Of a DNA stretch of 64,000 nucleotides, positions 47,991 through 57,650 are shown one piece after another (positions within the stretch are counted from its first letter, which is position 1; each line of letters opens with the position of its first letter). The stretch is from Pararge aegeria. Its lineage: Eukaryota > Arthropoda > Insecta > Lepidoptera > Nymphalidae. A program made the position numbers and the translations under genes. A model generated the notes under the pieces. It saw only the letters and a program-made list of their open reading frames with translations. It did not search any database and had not been told where the DNA came from. The stretch is from assembly GCF_905163445.1 (NCBI RefSeq), contig NC_053181.1:930001-994000 (forward strand), in the 5' to 3' direction.

Positions 47991-48184
47991 AGAGTAAAAA
48001 AAAGTTTCGTAGGTGTTTATGTAGTTACTACATTTTTTACGACCTCCCTGTTGCAGCGGTGACCGCTGTGGTTTTAAGTTAAGTGGTCCACGGGAAATTG
48101 AGGTATTTATAATTTCTGGATTTTCTCTGTGGTCTGGTCTAGTGGGAGGCTTCGAACGGCTAATGACCATCCTACGGACAAAGA

Positions 48185-48335
48185 TGTCATCATCATCATC
48201 ACAGCAACCCGGCCAACTACAGAGCACGGGTTTCCTCCCACTATGAGAAGGGGTTAAGGCCGTAGTCCACCACACTGACCAAGTGCGGATTGGTGGCCTT
48301 CTCACATCTTTGAGAACGTTATGGAGAACTCGCAG
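48185..48335 (-). repeat. Family R copy
   Basis: Reverse motifs: 'atcatcatcatcacagcaac', 'gaaggggttaaggccgtagt', 'ccaagtgcggattggtggcc' and 'tctttgagaacgttatggag'. It is well preserved. Confidence 0.72.
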
Positions 48336-48990
48336 TGATATTTTATTCATATTATTCATTTTTACATTAGCGTGTGCTCCCCACCGGCGCTTCGACGGTC
48401 GAAAGACTCATCTTTTTTTGAACCGAGGCTTCATAGCCCTACTAAACTGCCATACATCAAGTGTTAGAATATTCTACATTTTGCTTCCTAACCATACTCA
48501 ACCGCCGCTCCTAGTCCAGATTTTATACTAGTCCGCTATCGGGGTATGCTTCCTGGCCACTTGGCTCCCCGAAAATGATGCCAAAATCCCACCCACTAAA
48601 TTTTCACCGTTTATTTAAAATTCATTTTATGTTGCTCATTTTATTTGGCAAAAACAGCTGAAACATTTCCATACAAAGAATCTCTTACTGTGTGCTCTGA
48701 ATAACTAAAACGATGAAGATAAATTAGAGACTTGATATTCCACGTGTGCTGACGTCAGTGTTTAAGACGAAAGTCCGTTTCTCCGATGGCCCGGTTACTG
48801 AGTTATGCACATAAACAAACTGACATGCGACAAGGATGCTCTACGCTTCCTCACTTCATTGGTATTCAAGGTCGCGATCTATGCGAATTCGAAACGGAAC
48901 TCTTCTGATAAACTCGCGTAAATCTTCAAATTAAAGAATTGCGAAAGCTATTGAAAACAGTTGTTTGAGACTTTTGGGCTTTCCTCATCT
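48336..48990. other. Intergenic, nothing recognised
   Basis: No supported feature. Confidence 0.45.
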
Positions 48991-48999
48991 TCATCACTA

Positions 49000-49110
49000 T
49001 TATTATTATAAGTATAATAACGACCCACTACTGGGCTTAGGCCGCCACTTTAATAGGAGAGTCGATTTTAGGCCAACTACGCCTTTACAATGTGGGTTGG
49101 TGGGCTTAAA
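49000..49110 (-). repeat. Family R fragment
   Basis: 'aacgacccactactgggctt' and 'acaatgtgggttggtgggct' match reverse family R, degraded. Confidence 0.55.
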
Positions 49111-49273
49111 CTATTATTATCACATGTTAGTGAGTCTACGATTGACGTTTGGAAACCAAAGCAAGCCTACCTTACTTATCTATAATTATAGCCCAAGAAA
49201 TAAATACTCGAATAAGCTATTGGACATTTGTTTTTTACACAGTCATTTTAATGATGCCCTAGATGGTCTGATT

Positions 49274-49560
49274 TCTATGTATATAAAAGAGAAAGTGTGT
49301 GGGTATGTTCCGTATAGGCTCCGAAACGGCTTGACCGATTTCAATGAAACTTTCAGGGAATCTCCGGATGGACCTGACGAGTAATCCTGTAAAGTTTGGT
49401 GATGATCGGAGCACTCCTATTTTTGAACTGTGAAATACATCTTTTATTTACTATGATGATATTCTATTGTTGGGTGTACATGGGTGTAGATAATGATCTT
49501 CACCCGCTCGAGAAGAGAATAGAAGAGAATGAATACGGAGAGAAATAAATGATTAAATAT
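49274..49560 (+). mobile_element. Helitron fragment (3' truncated), relative of 1483-1861
   Basis: It has 5' TC, TATGTATATAAAAGAG, then 'gtgtgtgggtatgttcc', 'gaccgatttcaatgaaac', 'cgctcgagaagagaatagaa' and 'gaatacggagagaaataaatg', co-linear with 1483-1756. The terminal hairpin and CTAG are missing; TATAGT simple repeats follow. Confidence 0.8.
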
Positions 49561-49711
49561 AGTTCAGTATAGTATAGTTAAGTATAGTTCAGAGTTCTGA
49601 CAAAAGAGATATTTGGACTTTGGAATTTTAGAGCAGCAAAACAGAATCTTTAAATGAAGATGAAATTAAATGTAGATGATTTCAAGTAGGCCTAAAATAG
49701 GCACTTTTGAC

Positions 49712-49812
49712 ACACGCACATAACCCAGAATAGTTAGAGGTGCGTGCTGGGATTCGAACTCGGCCCCCTGAAAATGAAGTCGAAGTCCTACCCACTGGGC
49801 TATCACCGCTTC
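49712..49812 (-). repeat. tRNA-like SINE head (family C)
   Basis: On the minus strand: 'agcggtgatagcccagtggg' (A box), 'ttcgaatcccagcacgc' (B box), 'cacctctaac'. A degraded third copy lies at 50010-50040. Confidence 0.65.
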
Positions 49813-49822
49813 TATTACAACG

Positions 49823-49886
49823 AACCTTGCTATTTAGAAATTCATCAATTCAATATTAAATTGATGAATTTCTAAATAGCAAGGTT
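49823..49886. repeat. Perfect 28-bp hairpin, 8-nt loop
   Basis: The arms 49823-49850 and 49859-49886 are exact reverse complements around CAATATTA. The right arm runs directly into a plus-strand LINE family-A 3' fragment ('aaggttgcttggaatcttcc', 49880-50000). Part of the palindrome is therefore an inverted duplication of LINE sequence. Confidence 0.93.
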
Positions 49887-50420
49887 GCTTGGAATCTTCC
49901 GGCTCTGCTTTCATCTCACACAAGATAAAAAAATTATGTTAAAATGTAAATTGGTTATGTTGGAAAAGAGCAACTGCTAAGTTTCTTGCCTGCTTCTTGA
50001 GCTTGTGAGCTCCTGGACACTGAGCTATCACCGCTTCAAACCTACTACATCGAACCTAATAAATGCGATTTTTTTTTTATTAGAATAAATATATGATTTG
50101 AAATATTAAAAGTTTTTAATTTTAAGCTGTACCTAATAAACTACGATTTATACCAGCGTCTCTACCTTCCATCGGGGGTTTCAAAAACATAAAATACGTG
50201 AACATAGTCTAGGGAAGCGGTCCTTACAAAGTTGCCTATCGGAGACGGTAGTGCAACTACTAGCTAGATCTCAGACATGGCGCCAATGTTGTACGCCTAA
50301 GTACAATATTTGCACGCTCGCAGTCGAGTAGTCGTTTTCGAATGAAATACCTGAATATCGGCGTTAAATGGATCTTATTTGCATGGTGTTAAAGCTTAAA
50401 TTTCCCTACAATTCTATTGT

Positions 50421-50699
50421 CAGTAGTCTTAGTGCAAGATTCGATCCTTTCTGGTTGTTGTTTTACAAAAGTTATGTTAAAAACACTTAGAGATTTAAAA
50501 TAATGCGAATGAAACCGACTTTACTTTTACTCACAATTATTTTAAAACTTGAAAACGACTCCCCGACAAGCGAGCAAATCTTAAAATTTGTAAAACAAAA
50601 ATCAATAGTACAAACTTTGCTTTGACGATACAGAGTTTAATCCATACTCGAAACCGACTTCGCGATTGCAAGCGAGCAAATCTTGCACTAAGGTTACTG
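50421..50699. mobile_element. MITE with 21-bp CAGTA...GATT ends
   Basis: The left end CAGTAGTCTTAGTGCAAGATT and the right end, reverse-complemented, CAGTAACCTTAGTGCAAGATT differ at two positions. Inside are two direct copies of 'aagcgagcaaatctt'. It is 279 bp with no coding capacity. CAG/CTG ends suggest a hAT-type MITE. A target duplication is not clear. Confidence 0.68.
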
Positions 50700-51109
50700 T
50701 AGTATATAAATCTCTAAGCTACACTAAAATGACAGTTCGTAAAATAAATTAAGTAACTTTACCCAAAAGGATTATTGTGTAAAGAACATGACTACTTTCC
50801 GACATGTCAATTTAGTTTTAATAAGAGATTTGTGTACAACGGACACCTTTTGCACCATTGTTTACTTTGCAAATTCATGAAATATTCTTATATAGGTTTT
50901 TAGTGTTGGTAGGTTTTAACGATTTCCGCCGGCTTAACGTGCTCTTCGAGGCACGAGGGTGGACACCACAATGTCTACACTCCAGGCTTCTCAGAATTGT
51001 TAACAGAAAATTCAACGAATCTAACAAATCTCGGCTCGACTCAAGAATCGAACCCAGAACCTAGTGATCCGTATTGGAACATGATGACCACAATTTTATA
51101 AATTTAAAA

Positions 51110-51251
51110 TGCATATAAAAATTTTCGGAACCGACAGGATTTGAACCTGCGACTCTCTGGCAATCGTGGCGCTTTTAACAACTAAGCTACGGCTCTCCTA
51201 CCGCCGCCGATCTTTATATCAGTCTTATAGCGACTGTAGCGCCGTCTAGTT
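51110..51251 (-). mobile_element. tRNA-derived SINE (family B), copy 2
   Basis: Minus strand: GGAGAGCCGTAGCTTAGTTG head, then CGCAGGTTCAAATCCTGTCG B-box region, co-linear with 17305-17458. The T-arm is nearly canonical, but the D-to-anticodon region is not that of a working tRNA. Confidence 0.77.
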
Positions 51252-51330
51252 GGAGTTTCTATCTACTTCTTTATTTAAACCTTTTAAAAATTTAAGGCAG
51301 TTTGGTTCCTATACGGCTATAAAGAATCAT

Positions 51331-51394
51331 GCCGTGCCCTACAGTAGGCCGTTAATGGTTGATCAACCATTAACGGCCTACTGTAGGGCACGGC
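51331..51394. repeat. Perfect 64-bp palindrome without spacer
   Basis: Bases 51331-51362 are exactly the reverse complement of 51363-51394, centred on TGATCA. The sequence is a family-R fragment (GTGCCCTACAGTAGGCCGTT) followed by its mirror. The flanking 51395-51450 continues the reverse family-R orientation ('gtccaccacgctggccaag'). Confidence 0.95.
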
Positions 51395-51451
51395 TTAGGG
51401 CCCAAAAAGTCCACCACGCTGGCCAAGTGTGCACGAATTAGTAGTTCACAC

Positions 51452-52430
51452 GCCATTCACTATCCTTTTCCTTGACCTTTAAAAAAGTGTTTCATAAATG
51501 TTAAAATCAAAAACGCACATAACTACGAATGGTTTAAAGGAGGTTGCCGCGCAAGGGAACCCGAACTTCTTCAGTCTTACCATGTTACCCACTAAGCTGT
51601 CATGGCACATAGAAAATTAATCAAAAATAAAACCACGTTTACACTAACACACACTTAATAAAATGTATTATTTTATTCTCAAACACATTATACAATAGTG
51701 TTGCACATACTAAAGCACATACTAAAAGATAGCTAATATATAAGTAAATGCATTATATTCTACTCTTAAAAATAATTAATAATAATCCTAAAAACAAGGG
51801 ATATAGTGTTCGTAACTAAAAGTAAAAATTAAGTTAGGCGGTGGGGATTATCTTTCCGCTATGGTGCTTTTACACAACGTAAACCGAGTTGCTCGTCACT
51901 CGGGGCAGGAAATACAAAAAAAACCGTAAAAAAACATTGCAAATTTAAATTTCGAACCATAAAATTGCGATATTAGGATATAATATTGCGATTTGTTATA
52001 ACATTATCATGGCCCCCGACCTCCTATCTGCATTCCTTACAGAAACTTTACAATCAAAAGCAGCAACATAATATTACAAAAACAATAGTGGGTTTGACCG
52101 TAACAATAGGAAACCATTAGCTGTGAGGAAGATCTCCTCACAGGTAATGATACACAGCTGATGCGATTCCGAATACAAGTGTGTCTTACATATAATACAA
52201 ACAAAAATATCATCGGACGATCGTATCTGGTAATGGGATTACCCCTAGTATCTTTGGGGACCCAGGTCCAACAATTCTTCTTTGGGGCTTATATAACTTC
52301 TAAAAAACCGAATTAATACTTCAGAGGCTTCTTAGGCTTTCGTTAAACGTTGTATACTTATTAGATTATACAGCTCGAGGTTTCACGAAAACTTTAATTT
52401 AGTTTAGTACTGTGTAGACGCTGAGGCGCA
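51452..52430. other. Intergenic, nothing recognised
   Basis: No supported feature. Confidence 0.5.
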
Positions 52431-52439
52431 AGTTAAAGT

Positions 52440-52600
52440 AGGCCTATTTAACATAAACGGTTTTGGAAAAAGTCTACATAACAGGCTCTTTTTTAACGTC
52501 AAGTCTGTATGTTTGTAGCGCCAACGCAGCACAGTGTGTGTGATCTACCAACGGTACAGAATGCAGTTTTCACTACAACGAAGAGCCTTTAAAAATTAGC
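52440..52600 (-). repeat. Degraded LINE 3' end (family A)
   Basis: 'agtaggcctatttaac', 'ttttaacgtcaagtctgtatg' and 'ctaccaacggtacagaatgc' are reverse family-A 3'UTR motifs with many substitutions. Confidence 0.5.
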
Positions 52601-53729
52601 ATCGGCTTATAGAAACGTGGATATGGTATTCTTCATCACACTTGCTCGTAACGATGACCTTATTACATGGCCATGGCCTACATAAGCCTCAAAATCCAAG
52701 ATATTAGACACGCGTGTTTTGTTTTTTAAATTACCATACTTGTGCTTTATTTATGTTGACCCGATTAAGTTTACTTTGTACTTCACTACAAGTTATATGT
52801 ATGAAAGTGGACCACTTTAAATTTAGCCGGGTAATACATATACATTTTTTTAACCAACACAGATTTAATGCTGACGATGCTGGCTGTATAACGGTTTACC
52901 TTGGCGCGCGAAAAAAAAAGCCGTTGCGCCGCTGTGCTGTGATTAATATTTTGGTAATATTCTCGCTTTTTGGTCTATTTTTAATAATTTAAAATGTCCA
53001 GTTTAAATTGGAAAGTAGAGCACTAGTAGAGATTTTACTCCGCCGGGAATAAAAATCGAGGCACTTATCGCGACTATCTTACCATTTTCGACCAAAAACT
53101 AGAGAGCGACCTAAAAAACTTTCATGCGGTAGAAAACAGCTTAAAATCAGTTCTTTTCAGAGAACGTATCTAAAAGTTGAGTGTGTTGAAAATCGTCGTA
53201 TAAAACGCGTATGGTATCCAAATGACCTGTTACATTCTCGCCTAATACCGCCCCGACTGTAAAATGCAATGTTACCAAACTAAAAATAAAATCTTAACTT
53301 ATTGAAAAAATTCTTGACTTATTAAAAAAAAAAAAATTATAATTATTATTATCCTTAGCTTAAGTAGCGTAAATAGATTCAAATTAAAACAAAATTGCTT
53401 AAATTATTTCTATATAATCAGTTGTTGAAATATAATATTACTCCCAAAATCAAAGGAAATTTTAGACATTTATCTATTTTTCAAATATAGTTACAATACG
53501 TTTAAAAACTTGTTGAACGATGTCAAACTCTTTTTGTATAACAATATTTAGAAATAATTAATAATTATTTATAATTTTGATATATAATAATATTTTATCA
53601 ACTGTGGTGTTTTTGATAACTTAAAATAATATATCTTCGGCAGAATTTTAGAAGGTGGCTGGACTAACAATTTCAGTTGGGGATGAGTTTAAAACAGGTC
53701 CAGTGGAAGACGAAGAACGTAAAGTTACG
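52601..53729. other. Region downstream of the BEN-domain gene
   Basis: Very AT-rich. The 92-codon plus-strand frame at 52714-52992 is not recognisable. No clear AATAAA was found close to the downstream gene's stop. Confidence 0.45.
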
Positions 53730-55243
53730 TTAGCAAAGATGTAATTTATTCAGTTTTCTCATACGCGTCATCTTATTACGTAGAGTGGTCATAATATCCT
53801 TTCTATGTTTCATAATTTCGCGGCGCGTGTGAAGTCTTGCCCACCTTTTCTCGCGTGCATGCCTTTCCACGGAAGCCAACAGAACAAATCTTGCTTTTTT
53901 ATCTAATCCTGGTCTTACCTCATAATCTTCGGTTCTACATGACGAAGCTTTTGCACCAGTTAAAGTACATGTACTCAATGCACTTACAGAAAAGATTTCT
54001 AGTAGTAACATTATCGCATACTCTTTGCTATCCTTCGATAATCTTTTACCAGCACACAAAATTGATTCATTGACGTATATGCCAGTATTTTCTATAAGTT
54101 CAATGAGATCATCATCCATTTCACGATACTTCAATGTCCATCTTGAGTCATCTCTGTCATAATTTTGGGGTAAAATAAACCTGCAACTGGATTTTTTTTT
54201 TGGAATATCTTCAAAACCGTCTGATCCATTTCTTCTTCGCTTGGCTTGATTTTTAACTTTTTTACGAATGTTTTCTTTATATCTGGCTCGTTTGTTTTTT
54301 TCAATTTCGTCTTCAATCGTCTCAATTACTTCTTCCTCCATATTTTCTATTTCTACTGATGATGCTGTACTAGATTCAGTATAGAGCTGTTCAAGTTCTG
54401 CCACTTTTTTCGCCAGCACTTCCATTCCAGAATTTATTTTAATATTATCACATCGATTTTCATCGTACCTTCTGAAGAGTTCGTCAAGACGTGAGTGCAG
54501 TTTCACCAATTCACTTGATAAAATTGCATTCAATGTTGGTTCTCTTGTAAATCCAGATGATCCGTTCTCCACCGATTCCTTTTCTTGACCATGGTCTCCA
54601 GAGTTAGCTTCCTTTTCAATGCCACAATCAGATTTATCACTAGACCTAACATATTGCAAAGTATTTTGATCGTTATGTTTGGCAAATGTTGATAAATCAT
54701 GCACAGTTTGAGTTAAATACTTGCTTAATTCTTTGGATGAGTTTTTCAAGCTACCGAGTTCATTTTCGGTAGTACAAGATTGTTGTTTAAGTATATTAAT
54801 ATTGGAATCGATAGCCGGTGGCTTTGTTATACTTGGCATCATTGGTTTCCTAATTATTTTTAACATTAACGGTTTATTTGTTAACTCCGGTGTGTAATGA
54901 TACGCGTTATTTTCTTTGATTTTTCTACAGTTTACGCTTTTTTCAAAGTCATCGTTTGAGCTTTTTGCAGAATGTTCCATCATAGATGGCGAGTGTGTTT
55001 CCGGCTGATATGAACTTTGACGAGGTTCTGCTGAATCATTTGGGTCGAAATAATTGTTTGTTTCAACTTCGTTATCATTATTTATTATTTCATTTGTTTT
55101 CCCATTGACATCGGGTAGCGGTGGCTGATCAGCTAATGGAATTTGATCGGACAATAGAGCTTTTAATATATCACAATTTGGATATTCCGAATGTAACGGT
55201 GTAGAATAACCAGAATTTCGTTCTGACCTCACGGGTTCATCAC
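53730..55243 (-). CDS. BEN-like gene exon 3 (large terminal exon)
   Basis: It begins after TTATTTTAG|GT and ends in TAA at 53732-53730. It encodes residues 111-613: the low-complexity middle, coiled coil, basic stretch and BEN-like domain. The frame is open upstream of the acceptor for six codons, so the ORF's own ATG is not the gene start. Codon use is AT-rich, unlike the GC-rich Brd7-9 3' exons. Confidence 0.82.
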
Positions 55244-57349
55244 CTAAAATAATGAAAGACAAAGTTAAATTAAGTTAACTATATACCTCACTGTAGTTAT
55301 AAGTATGTAGAAGTAGCATTCTTATTGAATTCGGGTAATGTCGTTTTTAATGAGGTACCATTAAACTGTTTAACATATTTTCTTGAATAGAACCGCCTTA
55401 TCATGAAATTCATAATCATTCAATTTTAACTGATTATTTACAATTATTATGTTACTAATAATAAGACGTTATAAAAAAGAGAGTATTTAATATATTATTT
55501 AATATTAGCTGTTTGTTTTCAGTGTGACAAAAATATTTCATCGTTGCAGATAATTGTTCCTCGCACGTTTGATGAAAAACGTCGCATAACACACGTAGGC
55601 ATCAATTATAATGTTGGTTAATGCCGTACCTATCGTCTCTGCAGCAGCTTGCACGCGTTATTTTAGGGGATGAGCATAGTACATAGCAAAAAATGTGACT
55701 GCAATAATTTAAACATTAGAAGTAAGAATAAACTTACAGTGCTAGTGCCGTAATTCGTTTAAAGGAAATTGCATACAATTCTACATTAAACTACCCATTT
55801 TCATCTTGGAGATGTCTCTTAAAAATTTCAAAGTTTGTATTAAACGTAAGCTTATAGAAAAATCCTATAGGTATAATAGTATTAAGGACTACGTAATCGA
55901 TAAAAAGCTTAGGTGTGAATTATTGCTCTAACCAGGTTGCTCTTCTAATAATTTTAAATGGCATTGTGAGATGGTGATAACAAAAAAAAACACCCGGCTA
56001 AGTTTGTTGTGGGCTTCTTCATAGACCAGGACGCGTTTGGAACCCTCGTAACTTTAGTTTTAACTTTACGAATGTGGTTATCGCCATCATCTCACTACCG
56101 TGTAATTCTTATGTACGCATCAAAAGTGCCACCTACTTGAATAAAGATATTTTTGACTTTGACTTTGACTTTACTAGCATCATAAAGCATTTCAAAAATT
56201 GCAAAATATTTACCTGAAACATATTCTTCAGTGCTTCTTGTTTGCTTTGATAAATGGTTGCGATTGATATAGTTAATATAATTTATTGCATGTTTGTAGC
56301 TGTCTGTAAAAAAAAAAAAAGTATTTAACTGTTTCAAGAAAACATAGGCTCTGTGATAGAAACAAAATACAACTCTTAAACAAATTATTTAGGAAAGAAA
56401 ATAATAATAAAATGAATGAAAATTGAATTAAAAATAGATCTAACAATATTATTTCTAAATTTTAAGGCCTCGATTATAATACTATGTCTAACACCATTTC
56501 ATTTAAATTATTCTAATGAGTTTAAACTCGCCATATTTTCTGTAAGTTCGTTGCTGAAGGGTTCGGTATCCCGCTGGTTCTGTTTCTGGAAGTACCCTAT
56601 GTCTACCTACGGAATGAAACTTATGTATGTATGTATGTGCTAAATTTCATCAAGATTTAGGACGTTTCAGCCGACCAAAGATTATAAATTATTCCACCCA
56701 GTAAGAAAAATAATTGAGAATCAAAAAATAGACTTGATTAAACAACTAAAAAGCAATAAATAAATATATTCGGCAACACAATTAGGCCGGTGCCAGTTAA
56801 ATTTAAAAATTACTAAGTGAGTATATTTGTATTTTGTAAATATCTAAGAAAAGTAGCTAACGATACCGATTTAAAAATGTTGAAAATGAGTTACTTTTAA
56901 AAATACTCAAATATCCCTAGCCTATGATCTTCGAAGAGTTGCCTCGATTTCTCCAGGATTCCTCAAATAGGTCTTGACTTGATGACCACTTACGACAGGG
57001 GGAGCATGATTAGAACATGGTTAATAAATGACAAAGTTCATTAAAAAAAGATATAACCGAATAGATAACCCCCTTTATTGAAGTCGCTTAAAAAGCTGAA
57101 ACATCACTCACTAGTTTTAAGTTTGACATAAACTGCTAGCATCATCCAATCCTGATCATTGTCTTCGTACGTGTCTAACTTCATTTTGCTCAACAGCTCG
57201 TCTATTGGACATCGCGGGTATCTCACCACTACCTTCTGGTTATCTATGTCGAATACCCAAGACCTGGGCACGCAAATAAACTTCTCATCTTTGTATATTG
57301 GGTACGAAAGCTCAACCACGTAATATTGATGTGTTCGTTTGTTACCCAT
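53730..57349 (-). CDS. BEN-like domain nuclear protein, three exons, 613 residues
   Basis: Exons 57112-57349, 56214-56303 and 53730-55243 join in frame (phases 1, 1) to 1842 nt. Residues 1-79 form a compact domain (YYVVELSYPIYKDEKFICVP, RSWVF) resembling N-termini of insect DUF4806-type and BEN proteins, which are probably DNA- or chromatin-associated. Residues ~111-350 are disordered, Ser/Asn/Pro-rich. Residues ~355-398 look like a coiled coil (LVKLHSRLDELFRRYDE, VLAKKVAELEQLYTE). Residues ~425-461 are strongly basic (NKRARYKENIRKKVKNQAKR), a nuclear-localisation signal. Residues ~485-590 fit a BEN domain: IYVNESILCAGKRLS, IMLLLEIFSVSALS, LTGAK and RPGLD. BEN domains bind DNA and recruit repressors. 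The C-terminus is basic. No symbol is assigned; the BEN call is by eye. Confidence 0.75.
55244..56213 (-). other. BEN-like gene intron 2
   Basis: 970 nt. Nearly half is a plus-strand LINE family-B fragment (55684-56172), only ~40 bp from the exon-2 donor. Confidence 0.8.
55684..56172 (+). mobile_element. 5'-truncated LINE (family B), decayed
   Basis: It matches 46950-47466: 'aaaatgtgactgcaataattt', 'ggaaattgcatacaattcta', 'aatttcaaagtttgtattaaacg' (part), then the 3'UTR and a TTTGACTTTGACTTTGACTTT tail. Frameshifts break the ORF. Confidence 0.85.
56214..56303 (-). CDS. BEN-like gene exon 2
   Basis: This 90-nt exon sits after a 13-T pyrimidine tract and ACAG|AC, and before TTTCAG|GTAAAT. It encodes SYKHAINYINYINRNHLSKQ and TRSTEEYVS. 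It joins both neighbours in phase 1. Confidence 0.78.
56304..57111 (-). other. BEN-like gene intron 1
   Basis: 808 nt of AT-rich sequence. Nothing is recognised beyond a short (TATG)n run near 56625. Confidence 0.75.
57112..57349 (-). CDS. BEN-like gene exon 1 (first coding exon)
   Basis: It starts ATGGGTAACAAACG at 57349, directly after CTTTTTGTTACAG, a good acceptor, so a 5'UTR exon upstream is likely. It encodes residues 1-79 and leaves at AAACTA|GTGAGT in phase 1. Without splicing, the frame would end two codons later at TGA. Confidence 0.8.
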
Positions 57350-57509
57350 CTGTAACAAAAAGGACGGAGTTACTGAATAGCATATACAGTTTTATTTTTA
57401 ACGCCCTACGCAAAAACTACGGGGTGTTACAAGTGACGTGTATTTGTGTGTGTGAGTGCGTGTGTCTGTCTGTGGCATCATATTATTAAGGATTAAAGGA
57501 CCTAGCCTG
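57350..57509. other. Upstream of BEN-like gene
   Basis: It contains a short GT-rich run (57440-57475). No promoter motif can be supported. Confidence 0.4.
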
Positions 57510-57650
57510 ATGTAGCGGGAAAACATCGCATATGAACAGAGCAACGTGTCGCCCAGTGCCCATCAACCTAAAGCGTACGTGTTTAGCCTCATGTGCCTTT
57601 GATAACATCGGCAACCACACCCTTCAGATTCCATCCATGAAAGGCACCAA
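57510..57650 (+). repeat. Dispersed retroelement fragment, relative of 39391-39645 and 60640-60800
   Basis: 'gaacagagcaacgtgtcgcc', 'tagcctcatgtgcctttgat' and 'cggcaaccacacccttcag' are shared with the other two copies. Confidence 0.5.

Noticed and set aside
53837..54325. Antisense and shifted frames within the BEN-like exon
   Set aside because: They are shadows of the 1.5-kb coding exon; its frame is long, and carries coiled-coil, NLS and BEN-like motifs.
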